This document shows, piece after piece, positions 24,630-33,674 of a DNA stretch of 64,000 nucleotides. Both the position numbers and the translations under genes were made by a program. Below the pieces are notes generated by a model that was not told the origin of the DNA, ran no database searches, and saw nothing but the letters and a program-made list of their open reading frames with translations. The first letter of the stretch is position 1, and every line of letters starts with the position of its first letter. This DNA comes from Dactylosporangium sp. AC04546 (GTDB taxonomy: Bacteria; Actinomycetota; Actinomycetes; Mycobacteriales; Micromonosporaceae). The DNA is taken from assembly GCF_022095675.1 (NCBI RefSeq), contig NZ_JAHYSG010000046.1, positions 24,607 through 88,606 on the forward strand. The letters run 5' to 3'.

Positions 24630-26471
24630 ATGATCACTCCCCCAGAGATCCGTGGCTACTGCGACCTCATCCTGATCAGCTCGAAGGGTGGCCAGGCGCA
24701 CGTCTACCGGGCGCACAAGGACACGCTGGACAACTCCACGGTCGCGATCAAGGTGTACAAACGGGATCTCGAGGATGCCGACCGGCGGCGGTTCCTCCGC
24801 GAGGTCCAGGCGTTGCTGGCACTGCGCGGACGGCCGCACGTCGTCCGGCTGCTGGAGGCGGACTTCACCGCCGATGGGTCCGGATACGTGGTCATGGACC
24901 TCTACGCCGGGTCCGTCGCCGACCGTTTGGCGGCTGAAGGGGCGCTGCCCCTCTCCGACGTGCTCCGGATCGGTGCGCAGGTGGCCGAGGCACTTCGGCA
25001 CACGCACGAGGCAAAGTCCCGCATTCTCCACCGCGACATCAAGCCGAACAACATTCTGCTCACCGACGACGGCGCCGCGGTGCTCTCCGACTTTGGCATC
25101 TCCGCGATCTACCGTGCCGACGGCAGGTTCACCGCCACGGCCCGGTTGGGAACGAGGGGCTATATGGCGCCCGAGGTACACGCCGGACAATCCGAGAGCG
25201 TTGCGTCGGACATCTATTCGCTGGGCGCGACGCTGCACACGCTGCTCCTCGGTGAGCCGCCGTCAGCACACGCGCCGGCCGAGTCGCTGCATGCGTTGCC
25301 GAAACCCGTCGCCGGGGTCCTGCGGCGGGCGCTGTCCCTTGACCCGGGGAAGCGCCAGGAATCAGCACGGCGGTTTCGCGAGGAGCTGGAACGCGCGGCG
25401 GAGCAGACGTCAGAGGAGACCCTCGTGTTCGCCTCGCCTCCGCCGGCCTCGACCAAGGTCTTGCCGGAGGAGGCGCCGGAGGCGGTAGTCCGCCCGCGCC
25501 TGGTCGATCCTCCCGTTGCCGACCCCGACCTGGGCAGGACCATCGGCGCGGGCGTGCTCGCCCTGGTCGGCAGTCTGGGTGTGCTGACCCTGCTCGACTG
25601 GACCTGGTGGTCGAGCGCGCTGATCGTGGCGATTCCTCTCGGCGCGGCCGCGCTCCTCCACTCGGTCTTCAACACCCAGCGGCTGTTCGGCCCGGCAGCC
25701 GCGACGGCGCTGCTCTGCTACGGGGTGCCGAGCCTCGGCTACCTGTCCCGGATCGGCGAGCATCCGTTCATCAACATCGTGATGCTGCTACTCGTGCTGG
25801 TCGCGTTCGGCGGCCATCTCACGGCCACGCACGAGATCGAGCGGTACGTCCGGCAGGACATGGCGCAGGCCGAGGCCGCGCGGGCGAACCAGGAGCGCGA
25901 AAAGCTGTTCGAGCGATACCGCAGCCGGTACTGGCTCGACGATACGCACCCACCGGACTGGCTGGACGACGTGCTCGGCCCCCTGCCCGCGGCCCGGGCC
26001 ATGACGTGGAAGGACGGCACCGTCCGGTACGCGGTGGTGTGCGATCGCAGCGTCGTGCTCGTGGCGGTGCTCGACGGTGTGCGTCCTGGCGTGTACCAGC
26101 TCAATCCGGCGAACGGGCACGCCTGCCGGGTGTTCGCCGACGGGCGCCCGAACACCTCGGTCGACACCCGGTTGAAGGAGCTCGCGCGCAAGGTCGGCAC
26201 CGTCGGCTGGGGCGGCGCCGACGTCAGCGCTCGGTGCGTCGTCGTGCTGACCACCGACGGAGCACGGTCGGACGGAATCCGACTCGCGCCGACGCCGTTC
26301 GAGTCCACCGGCCTGGTGGTCGTGGTCGCGAAGGACGCCGGGCCAACCGTCGTGCGGCACCTGCCCGACGCCGATCCGCTGGTTGTCGATCCTGTCTTGC
26401 TGCGGGCGGTCTACGAGCGGGCGACGAAGCCGTCGACCGGCTCGCCGGGACCCGCCGGCCAGCCGTCATGA
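24630..26471 (+). CDS. Membrane Ser/Thr protein kinase with unusual C-terminal domain
   Basis: 613 residues. ATG 24630 follows GGAGG. The kinase domain (about 10-255) is complete: Lys41 (VAIKVY), HRD at 134-136 with KPNN, DFG at 154-156, MAPE at 179-182. Then a linker, four closely spaced hydrophobic segments (about 304-395), a charged coiled segment (QAEAARANQEREK) and a C-terminal domain of about 190 residues with GADVSARCVVVLTTDGA, which recalls nuclease-related (NERD-like) folds but is not certain. Active kinase likely; target unknown. The adjacent sigma-like gene pair is upstream in the same direction, about 200 bases away. Confidence 0.85.
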   Translation: MITPPEIRGYCDLILISSKGGQAHVYRAHKDTLDNSTVAIKVYKRDLEDADRRRFLREVQALLALRGRPHVVRLLEADFTADGSGYVVMDLYAGSVADRLAAEGALPLSDVLRIGAQVAEALRHTHEAKSRILHRDIKPNNILLTDDGAAVLSDFGISAIYRADGRFTATARLGTRGYMAPEVHAGQSESVASDIYSLGATLHTLLLGEPPSAHAPAESLHALPKPVAGVLRRALSLDPGKRQESARRFREELERAAEQTSEETLVFASPPPASTKVLPEEAPEAVVRPRLVDPPVADPDLGRTIGAGVLALVGSLGVLTLLDWTWWSSALIVAIPLGAAALLHSVFNTQRLFGPAAATALLCYGVPSLGYLSRIGEHPFINIVMLLLVLVAFGGHLTATHEIERYVRQDMAQAEAARANQEREKLFERYRSRYWLDDTHPPDWLDDVLGPLPAARAMTWKDGTVRYAVVCDRSVVLVAVLDGVRPGVYQLNPANGHACRVFADGRPNTSVDTRLKELARKVGTVGWGGADVSARCVVVLTTDGARSDGIRLAPTPFESTGLVVVVAKDAGPTVVRHLPDADPLVVDPVLLRAVYERATKPSTGSPGPAGQPS

Positions 26472-26530
26472 GCCGGCTTCGGTGCCGGAAGCGTCGCTGC
26501 TAGCACCGGCGCTCGCGGGTACAGGAACTG

Positions 26531-28675
26531 TCAGCGCAGTGTCCACGTGGCGGTGTCGGTGTACGCCGTTCCGCCGTGGATGCCGGTCACCTCGATGGTG
26601 TTGGTGCCCGGTGCCAGCGTGACGTCGGGCCAGGTGTAGGCGTGACCGGTCAGCGGGGTCGCTGCGCCGACCTGGACGCCGTTGACCTTCAGGGTCACGC
26701 TGTCGGCCGTCCCGTATACCTTGACGCTCGTGACCGGGTCGGTCCGGTCGACCCAGCGCCGGCTGGTGATGTACACGAACGGCGTCGCGGTCCAGTTGGC
26801 TTTGTACCAGTAGAACGCGTCCTTGCGGGTTGCCCGGTCATAGGTCACCAGACCCTTGTCGTTGCGTCCGGGGGTGTCGCCCTCGCCGCGCTGGTCGGCG
26901 GCGAAGTCGAACATGTTCCAGACGAAGGTTCCCCACAGGTACGGGCGGGCGCTGATCTGCGCCCAGTACTGCTCGTGGAGCAGCGCCTGATACTCCTCGG
27001 GGTGCCAGGCACCGGTCGGTTGCGGGGGTGGCGGGTCGGCCTGGTGCTGCACGATGCTGGCGCCGGCGCCGTACTCGCTCAGTGCTATTCGCTGTGCCGG
27101 CTGTTCCCGGTGCAGGTTGTCCAGAAAGATGCCGAGCCGGTCGGCCGAACTGTAGTACCAGCCGTAGTAGCGGTTGTATCCGGTGATGGCCGAGTGCGCG
27201 GTCAGGCCGCCGTCGATGACCGCGGTGCTGTGCGCGTACGTGGACAGCCTGTCCGGGTCCTCGGCGGCTGCCAGCTTGGCGAGGGATGCGAGGACGCGGT
27301 TGGTCGCGGGGCCGTCGGCGTGCTGTTCGTTGCCGATGCCCCAGAACATGATCGAGGGGTGGTTGTAGTTCTGCCGGATCAGCTCACGGAGCTGCTGTTC
27401 GGCGTTGCTGGTGAAGGCCGCACTGTCGGTGATCGAGTCGACCAGCGGGATCTCCGTCCACACCAGGTAGCCGCGTTCGTCCGCGAGGTCGTACACCTTC
27501 TGATCCTGCTGGTAGTGCGCGGTCCGCAACGCGTTGACGCCCATCTCGTCCATGATGTCGAAGTCGAGCTCGTGATCGGCGTTGGTCAGCGCCCAACCTC
27601 GGTCGAGCCGGTCCTGGTGCCGGTTCACGCCGTGCAGCGCCAGGTGTTCGCCGTTGAGGAACAGGCCACGGTCCGGGTCGATGGACACGGTGCGCAGCCC
27701 GAACCGTTCGGTCACGGCATCCGTCACGTTGCCGGTCGCAGCGTCGCGAATCTCGACGTTCGCGCGGTAGAGGTACGGGTCGGCGCGCCCGCGCCACAGC
27801 CGCGGGGCGGTAATGGTGATCGGCTGGACGACTCGGATGCTGGTGCCTGGGGCGACACGCTGGACCGCGCTGGTGGCGTCGGCGACCGCGACGCCGTCCG
27901 TGCGGGTGACGGTTGTCCGGACGATGACCTCGCGCCGCTGCTCACTGCTGTTGCGAACGCGGACCGACACATCGACGTTCGCGGAGGTGCCGACGCTGCG
28001 CTGTCGCACGTACACGCCCGGTCCGGCGCTGTCGAGCAGGTCGACGGCCAGCGCGTCCGTCGCCAACAGGTGCACGTCGCGATAGATTCCCCCGAAGAAC
28101 GTGTAGTCGGCGCTCAGTGGCGGCACATCGGGGTCGGGGGCGTTGCTCACCCGTACCGCGATGACGTTGTCCCGCCCCGGCACCAACGCCCCGGTGGCGT
28201 CGAACCTGAACCTCGCGTAGCCGCCCCGGTGCCGGCCGAGATGAGTACCGTTGACCCAGACGTCGGCCACACTGTTCGCGCCGTTGAACTGCAGCCACAG
28301 CCGTTTGCCCGCCCAGTCCGCCGCCGGCGTGTAGTGCCGGCGGTACCAGCCCGTGCCGCGGTGGTAGTCCGCGCCGCCGTCCTGGCCGTCGGAGCTGTTC
28401 CAGGTGTGCGGGACGCTCACCGGCATCCAGCCCGCGTCGTCGAAGCCGATCCCGTCGGCACCCGGCCGGTCGCCCTTGATGAACCGCCAGTCCGCGTTCA
28501 GCCCGACCTGCAGACGCTCCGCCGGCATACCGTCCCCGACGAGTTCCGGTGGCGCCGAGGACGCCGAAGACAGTAGCACCGCGGACGCGGACAGCGTCAC
28601 GATGGCGATGAAGGCAGAACCCAGCCGGCGCCATCTCCCGGGCCGGGGCGCCGCACCTACGAGATCCGAATGCAT
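26531..28675 (-). CDS. Secreted GH2-family glycoside hydrolase (beta-galactosidase type)
   Basis: 714 residues from ATG 28675; an ATG at 28711 is also possible, and neither has a good ribosome site. Residues 17-38 form a signal peptide or anchor. A sugar-binding jelly roll (about 55-215), an immunoglobulin-like domain (about 225-330) and a TIM barrel (335-640) follow; acid/base Glu450 lies in GIGNEQH and the nucleophile Glu534 in LSEYGAG, both GH2 signatures. A final Ig-like domain (about 640-714) ends the protein. It would release beta-linked sugar residues outside the cell. It follows the esterase gene of the next operon only by 124 bases upstream and faces the kinase gene tail to tail. Confidence 0.9.
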   Translation of the reverse strand: MHSDLVGAAPRPGRWRRLGSAFIAIVTLSASAVLLSSASSAPPELVGDGMPAERLQVGLNADWRFIKGDRPGADGIGFDDAGWMPVSVPHTWNSSDGQDGGADYHRGTGWYRRHYTPAADWAGKRLWLQFNGANSVADVWVNGTHLGRHRGGYARFRFDATGALVPGRDNVIAVRVSNAPDPDVPPLSADYTFFGGIYRDVHLLATDALAVDLLDSAGPGVYVRQRSVGTSANVDVSVRVRNSSEQRREVIVRTTVTRTDGVAVADATSAVQRVAPGTSIRVVQPITITAPRLWRGRADPYLYRANVEIRDAATGNVTDAVTERFGLRTVSIDPDRGLFLNGEHLALHGVNRHQDRLDRGWALTNADHELDFDIMDEMGVNALRTAHYQQDQKVYDLADERGYLVWTEIPLVDSITDSAAFTSNAEQQLRELIRQNYNHPSIMFWGIGNEQHADGPATNRVLASLAKLAAAEDPDRLSTYAHSTAVIDGGLTAHSAITGYNRYYGWYYSSADRLGIFLDNLHREQPAQRIALSEYGAGASIVQHQADPPPPQPTGAWHPEEYQALLHEQYWAQISARPYLWGTFVWNMFDFAADQRGEGDTPGRNDKGLVTYDRATRKDAFYWYKANWTATPFVYITSRRWVDRTDPVTSVKVYGTADSVTLKVNGVQVGAATPLTGHAYTWPDVTLAPGTNTIEVTGIHGGTAYTDTATWTLR

Positions 28676-28799
28676 CGGCTGCGATGCTGCCAGACGACCG
28701 CACGCGAACATAGGCGGCCGTCCCCAGAAGCCGGCGCGACGGGACAGGACACGACCCGTGTCCCCTCGGACGTGGGCCGCACGGGCTTCCTGGCGCTGG

Positions 28800-29747
28800 T
28801 CAGTTCCGGCAGCCTGCGCTGGCGCTGTGGACGGTGCTGAAGAAGTCCCAGATGACCTGTGTGGCCGACGGGGTGGCGTCGTCGCCCTGTAGCCAGTCAT
28901 GGCTGCCGCCTTGGTAGACGGCGAGCTGTACGCACTGCCCGGTGCCGCACCGTACCCAGGTGCTGGTGGTCAGGCTGCCCTGCGTGCGGGTGATCGGGGT
29001 GCCGGGGCAGCGGTTCGCCCGCCGGTACTGGTCCACCTGCGCGTCGACGGTGGGTTGGGTGTAGCCGTTGAGGGTGTGGGAGGTTCCGCTGGAGCGGATG
29101 GTCAGTTCCGGGTCGCCGGTGGCGGCGATCTCGAGCAGCGACGCCGGCGCCGGGTTCGGGCAGGGCGCGGCGCTGACGGCGGCGTACGAGGCGACGGCCG
29201 CGAAGCGTCGGGGCGCCGCGCAGGCCATGCGTAGGGCCATCTTTCCGCCGTTGCTGTACCCGGCCAGGAACACTCGGCCGGAGGCGGCGTCGGGCTGGGT
29301 ATCGAGCACGTTGTCGACGACGGCGGTGAGGAAGGCGACGTCGTCGACCGCGGCGGCCTGGGCGGGGCCGCAGCAGCTGCCCGCGTTCCAGGACTGGCCG
29401 ACTCCGGCGGGGTACACCAGGATCGCAGGCCCGGTCACATCGGCAAACCCGCTGCGCTGCCGCTCGTACTCCGGAGTGACGCAGCAGCCGTGCAGGTTGA
29501 CCAGCACGGGCAGCCGGGCCGCACGGGCGGCACCGGCCGGCCACGGACGGACCAGCAGGTAACTGCGGGTCAGGCCGTCCACGACGATCGGGACGGTCGT
29601 CTGGGTCCACCTGACGGGCGGGGGCGGCGGCGTTCGTCCGGACGGGGAGCGGGAAGCGGTCAGGGCCAGGCACAGCACCACGACGAGCGCCGCCGCGGCC
29701 GGCGACAGTGACCTCCGGCCGGTGCGACGATCCGGGCCGACGGACAT
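28800..29747 (-). CDS. Secreted LpqC/PHB-depolymerase-type esterase (CE1)
   Basis: 315 residues. An Arg-rich n-region and hydrophobic core (about 16-31) form a signal peptide with no lipobox Cys. The catalytic fold shows the oxyanion strand NLHGCC, WNAGSCCGP, the nucleophile in AGYSNGG (GxSxG) and a C-terminal GGSHDW His. These are hallmarks of the polyhydroxybutyrate depolymerase/feruloyl esterase group. Several Cys are placed to form disulfides. It is the last gene of the minus-strand operon that starts at about 33.1 kb and lies 19 bases after the VOC gene. Confidence 0.85.
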   Translation of the reverse strand: MSVGPDRRTGRRSLSPAAAALVVVLCLALTASRSPSGRTPPPPPVRWTQTTVPIVVDGLTRSYLLVRPWPAGAARAARLPVLVNLHGCCVTPEYERQRSGFADVTGPAILVYPAGVGQSWNAGSCCGPAQAAAVDDVAFLTAVVDNVLDTQPDAASGRVFLAGYSNGGKMALRMACAAPRRFAAVASYAAVSAAPCPNPAPASLLEIAATGDPELTIRSSGTSHTLNGYTQPTVDAQVDQYRRANRCPGTPITRTQGSLTTSTWVRCGTGQCVQLAVYQGGSHDWLQGDDATPSATQVIWDFFSTVHSASAGCRN

Positions 29748-29766
29748 CGGTGACGGCTCGGATGGG

Positions 29767-30168
29767 TCAGTACTGCAGCCTCGGGTCGTCGTACTGCTTG
29801 AACTCCAGCACGTTGTTGGACGGGTCGACGAGGAAGATGGTGCGGTGCTGCTCGGCGGTGCCCTCGAACCGTGTCGCGGGGCCGGACAGGATTGGCAGCT
29901 TGCGGTACTCGACGAGCTGGAGCAGTCGGTCGAAGTCCTCGGCGCGGGCGAAGGTGACACCGAAGTGCCGGGGATACGTGACGGGTTCGGCGGCCACCGC
30001 GGCGGCGTCGAGGTGGCAGACGAGCTGGTCGCCGAAGAAGTCGAACGTGACGCGGTCGTCGTAGCGGCGGGCCAGCTTGGCGCCGAGGCCGAAGACGTAG
30101 TACTGGATCGCCTCGTCGAGATCGTGGGTGGGCACCGCGACGTGGAAGGCGTCGTGTGTGGATCGCAT
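29767..30168 (-). CDS. VOC/glyoxalase-family protein
   Basis: 133 residues from ATG 30168 with GGAG seven bases upstream. The pattern FHVAVPTHDLDEAIQYY at the start, a His in the middle (PRHFGVTF) and Glu in FLVDPSNNVLEFKQ near the end gives the H/H/E metal-binding set of vicinal oxygen chelate enzymes. Single-domain, so it would act as a dimer. Found directly after the ComA-like gene, 43 bases away, so it likely belongs to the same small-molecule pathway; reaction unknown. Confidence 0.82.
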   Translation of the reverse strand: MRSTHDAFHVAVPTHDLDEAIQYYVFGLGAKLARRYDDRVTFDFFGDQLVCHLDAAAVAAEPVTYPRHFGVTFARAEDFDRLLQLVEYRKLPILSGPATRFEGTAEQHRTIFLVDPSNNVLEFKQYDDPRLQY

Positions 30169-30211
30169 GGATGGTCTCCTCGAATCGAGAGTGTCAGCGA
30201 ACCGGCAGGGG

Positions 30212-30985
30212 TCAGGTGCCGGAGGGAAGCCCCGACGGGATTCGTTCGGTGTCGCCCGAGCCGGTGGCCACGCGCAGCAGGGTGTCGCCCCGTAGTCCAC
30301 GGCGCAGCGTCTCCGCCCCGAGGACGTCGGCGGCGGCGACGTTGCCGAGGTTGACGTCCGAGCCCAAGGCGTTGATGAGCTCCACCTGGAGCGTTTTGGT
30401 CGGCGCCTCGAACATCACCCGCGCGGTGTCGACGTTGTCGATCACCGCATCCAGGACGTCGCGGCGCAGGTGCCCGTCGGGCCGGGCGATGCCGCTGCGG
30501 CCGCTCTCCCGGGCCTCGGTGACGGCCATGAAGGCGCCGGCGTCGAGGTCCTCGCGCATCGCGTCGACCCATTGGGTCGGTGTGAGCCGCGCTGAGCGGT
30601 CGTCATCCTTGTAGCCGACCTCGGACAGCACGGGGAGGTACTGCGACAGGCGCCGCACGTGTTCGGCCTTGCCGCGCTGGTCCAGAGGGATGGTGCCGTT
30701 GGACACCTCGATGTGGGTGGCGCCGGTGCGCTGGACCAGGTGGAGGTACTCGTCCAGCCGGCCGGTCCACAGGTGGTGCTCGAACAGCGTGCCGCCGAAG
30801 TAGAACCCGATGGCGGCGTCCCGCAGCACCCCGGCCTTGCGGTCGAGGTCGCGCGTGACCAGCGCTGTGCCCCAGCCGAACTTGACCAGGTCGATGTAGT
30901 GGCCATGGCTGGTGATGAGATCGGTGAAGGCACCGGTGGGCAGGCCGCTGTCGATCACCATCGTGATGCCGGGTGACGTTCGCAT
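30212..30985 (-). CDS. Phosphosulfolactate synthase (ComA)-family protein
   Basis: 257 residues with an excellent ribosome site (GAGGAGG). The TIM-barrel family signature includes the N-terminal DSGLPTG, HYIDLVKFGWGTALV, GTLFEHHL and GATHIEVSNGTIPL segments. ComA joins sulfite to phosphoenolpyruvate in coenzyme M biosynthesis, but bacterial homologues often serve other or unknown routes. No ComB, ComC or CoM transferase gene is near, and the neighbours are an acyltransferase, a CoA-ligase remnant and a VOC protein, so a coenzyme M role is doubtful. Possibly a C-S or C-O bond-forming enzyme of a secondary pathway. Confidence 0.83.
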   Translation of the reverse strand: MRTSPGITMVIDSGLPTGAFTDLITSHGHYIDLVKFGWGTALVTRDLDRKAGVLRDAAIGFYFGGTLFEHHLWTGRLDEYLHLVQRTGATHIEVSNGTIPLDQRGKAEHVRRLSQYLPVLSEVGYKDDDRSARLTPTQWVDAMREDLDAGAFMAVTEARESGRSGIARPDGHLRRDVLDAVIDNVDTARVMFEAPTKTLQVELINALGSDVNLGNVAAADVLGAETLRRGLRGDTLLRVATGSGDTERIPSGLPSGT

Positions 30986-31002
30986 CGCATCCTCCTCAAG
31001 GG

Positions 31003-32202
31003 TCATCCCGCGGTACCGCGCCGAAGGCGGCCGATCAGCGCCAGGCTCAGCGGCGTGCGCAGCGTCACCGCGACCGCCGACCAGCAGGCCAGGTAGATCA
31101 ATGGGACGACGGCCACCGCGACCGCGGTGACGAGCACGCTGGGCTGTCGCTGTGCCACGGCGGTCAGGCCCGTGGCCGCGCACACCGCCAGCAGACCCTG
31201 CAGCAGCAACGGGTGAGCCAGGTAGACCCCGAACGAGGCGTCCGATGCGGAGCGCACCAGGCGACGGCCCGGTGCGCTCCGGCGCTGCCAGGCGACGCCG
31301 CAGGCCAGGAACGCCCAGGCGACGGCGACGCTCTCCACGACGACGACGGGCTGGAACACGGTGCCGGCGACCAGCGGGGGCTGCCCCAGACCTGCTGCCT
31401 GGACGAAGAAGACGGCGACGCCCGCGGCGAGGGCGAGCGCGCATCCGGCGAACACCCACCACGCCCGCTCGAGGGTCCAGCGCATGAGCGTCTCGGCGTG
31501 CCACGCCGCCACGCCCCCGGCCACGATGAACCCCAGGTAGCTGGGCAGGTAGGCGCTCGGGTCGGCGAGCCGTCCGGTCAACACCCCGAGCGCCGATCCC
31601 TGCTGTACGGCGGTGTAGTAACCGAGCTGGTAGACGGCGGCGCCGGTCAGCAGCCATCCGTGCCTCCCGCGGGTGGCCGCCAGCAGCCTTCGCAGCAGCG
31701 GAAACACGAGGTACACCTGCATGGTCACCAGCAGGAAGTACAAGTGGTAGCCGGCGCCTCCGGTCAGCAGGTCGTTCGCGAACCCGGACAGCGCGTGGCC
31801 GACCGGTCGCAGCGGCTCGTCGCCGGCGAGGAAGTACACCACGCTCCACACCACATACGGCGCGCAGACCAGCAGGTAACGCTTTCGCCAGAACGTCGAC
31901 CAGCGCGACGGCGCGCGACCGCGATAGCTGTAGACGAGCACGAACGCGGTGAGCAGGAAGAAGACCTCGCGGCTGACGTGCAGCACGATCAGCGGCGCAC
32001 CGTTGGACCACGTCACGCCGCCGGGCTGCTGGGCGAGCACGTGGACGGCGATGACGAGCGCAACGGTCAGCACCCGGACGACGTCGACCGCGTCGAGATG
32101 GGCGGGTGCACGTGGCTCGTCGTGCGGCGTCGACGCCCGGGTGGCCGGTCGGCCGCCGGGTGCCATGGGCAGACCGGCGAGCGGCCGCGGCGACCCGCTC
32201 AC
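31003..32202 (-). CDS. Membrane acyltransferase (acyltransferase 3 family)
   Basis: 399 residues with about ten hydrophobic segments from residue 40 onward. The N-terminal DVVRVLTVALVIAVHV and HVSREVFFLLTAFVLVYSY segments and the late SDASFGVYLAHPLLLQ are typical of acyltransferase 3 proteins that O-acetylate sugars or lipids in the membrane. The GTG start overlaps the stop of the CoA-ligase remnant by four bases, so translation was coupled to that gene. Its stop is 17 bases from the ComA-like start. Substrate unknown. Confidence 0.85.
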   Translation of the reverse strand: MSGSPRPLAGLPMAPGGRPATRASTPHDEPRAPAHLDAVDVVRVLTVALVIAVHVLAQQPGGVTWSNGAPLIVLHVSREVFFLLTAFVLVYSYRGRAPSRWSTFWRKRYLLVCAPYVVWSVVYFLAGDEPLRPVGHALSGFANDLLTGGAGYHLYFLLVTMQVYLVFPLLRRLLAATRGRHGWLLTGAAVYQLGYYTAVQQGSALGVLTGRLADPSAYLPSYLGFIVAGGVAAWHAETLMRWTLERAWWVFAGCALALAAGVAVFFVQAAGLGQPPLVAGTVFQPVVVVESVAVAWAFLACGVAWQRRSAPGRRLVRSASDASFGVYLAHPLLLQGLLAVCAATGLTAVAQRQPSVLVTAVAVAVVPLIYLACWSAVAVTLRTPLSLALIGRLRRGTAG

Positions 32203-33165
32203 CGGCTACCGCCCAGGGCCGCGTCGCTGGCCAGGGCCATCACGTCGGCGCGGACGGCACGGCGGAGCACCTTGCCCGTGGGGCCGGTCGGCAGCTCAGA
32301 GGTGACGGTGACGGCGGCCGGCCGCTTGTGGCGGGGCAACCGCTGGGCGCACAGCCGGTCCAGCTCCTCGACCACGCCGGACGCTGTGCGGTGCGCCCGG
32401 AGCACGACGAACGCGACCGGTACCTGGCCGAGCCGCTCGTGCGGCGCGGCGACCACGGCGGCCGAACTGACCGCGGGATGGCCGAGCAGGACGTTCTCCA
32501 CCTCCTGCGGGTGGAGCTTCTCCCCGCCCCGGTTGATGACGTCGTCGGCGCGGCCGACCAGGTACACGTAGCCGTCCTCGTCGCGGAACCCAAGATCACC
32601 GGTGGGCAGCCACCCGTGCGCGTCCCGCGCCGGCCGGCTCGCTTCCGCCCCGTGCCCGGTCAGCTCCAGATACCGGCCGGTCACCTGCCACCCACGCAGT
32701 ACGACCTCGCCCTGCGAACCCGGCGGGACGGGACGGCGGTCCGGGCCAATGACCGTCAGCCCGACGCCGACCGGCAGCCCGACGGAGCCGGCGCGCCGAG
32801 CGGAGCTGTCGAGCGGATCGGCGGTGATCTGACCCGCCGCCTCGGTCATCCCGTAGGTGTTCAGCACCGCGACGCCGGTGTGCGCGGTGAAGGTCTCCGA
32901 CGTCGAGACGGGCAGCGGCGCCGATGCGGAACGGGCGAACCGCAGCCGCGCAAGGGTCGCCTCGTGTGGCGCGGGCTGCGCGGCGAGAGCGCCCAGCATC
33001 GCCGGAACGGTGTTCAGCCAGGTGGGTGACCACTCCATCACCCGCGACCAGTACGCGCCGGCTTCGAAGCGCGGATCCAGCACCAGCGACGCGCCGCTGA
33101 CAAGCGCCGCGAGCAAGCCCATCACCTGCGCGTTGACGTGGAACAGCGGCAGCGGGCTGTACCGT
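32199..33165 (-). pseudogene. AMP-dependent acyl-CoA ligase, 5' half deleted
   Basis: About 320 residues of the C-terminal two thirds of an acyl-adenylating enzyme remain: LPLFHVNAQVMGLL, NTYGMTEAAG, GWLPTGDLGFRDEDGYVYLVGRADDVINRGGEK (split here as motif), and the catalytic Lys in LPTGPTGKVLRR. The ATP P-loop region and N-terminus are missing: homology starts abruptly at LPLFH near 33165, where the opposite-strand GT39 fragment begins. Reading upstream the frame becomes Arg-rich nonsense. It lacks a start, so the downstream operon may have lost its promoter or be read from a new one. Confidence 0.82.
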
Positions 33166-33670
33166 CGCGGCGCCCCGGTCCGGGCCGCTGGTGTCCGCCG
33201 GGCCCGCCATGCCCGGCATCCGCGCCGGGCGGGGCGGCGGCATCGACGATCCCTGGCCCGACGTGGGCGTCCGAGGCGGCGGGCGCACCACCGGCGCGAT
33301 CGGCATGGCGCGAGTGCTCGTCGACCGTGCACCCGACCCGCGGGTGCGCGCGCTGCTGACGCACGACGCCGGTGCGTACACCTGGGTCGTCGCGACGATC
33401 GGCTCCCGCGGTGCGGCGAGCTATCAGCTGGCCACGGGGCGGCCCGCGATGGCGGTCGGTGGCTTCAGCGGGACCGACCCGACGCCTACGCTCGCGCAGT
33501 TCCAGCACGACGTCGCCGCCAAGCGGATCCACTACTTCATCGCCGATCCGTTCGCCCGCGTCTTTGCCGGCACCCGCTCGAGCGACAGCGTCCGGATCGC
33601 CGACTGGGTGCAGCACAACTACCCGGCCACCACGACCGACGGCGTCACCATCTACGACCTGTCGAGGTGA
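33166..33670 (+). pseudogene. GT39/ArnT-type mannosyltransferase C-terminal fragment
   Basis: The C-terminal soluble domain of an actinobacterial membrane glycosyltransferase is visible: a Gly-rich linker, YTWVVATIGSRGAASYQLA, GRPAMAVGGFSGTDPTPTL, RIHYFIAD and DWVQHNYPATT. All membrane segments and the catalytic N-terminal loop are missing. A GTG at 33191 opens a 159-codon frame, but this cannot make a working enzyme. It is the first piece of the plus-strand unit continued by the GT2-GtrA gene four bases later. Confidence 0.78.
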
Positions 33671-33674
33671 GACG

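Noticed and set aside
30212..30985. Coenzyme M biosynthesis operon
   Set aside because: Only the ComA-like gene is present; no ComB, ComC or later genes lie in the window.
33191..33670. Intact small secreted protein
   Set aside because: The 159-codon frame matches the C-terminal domain of GT39 transferases and has no signal peptide or ribosome site, so it is a fragment.
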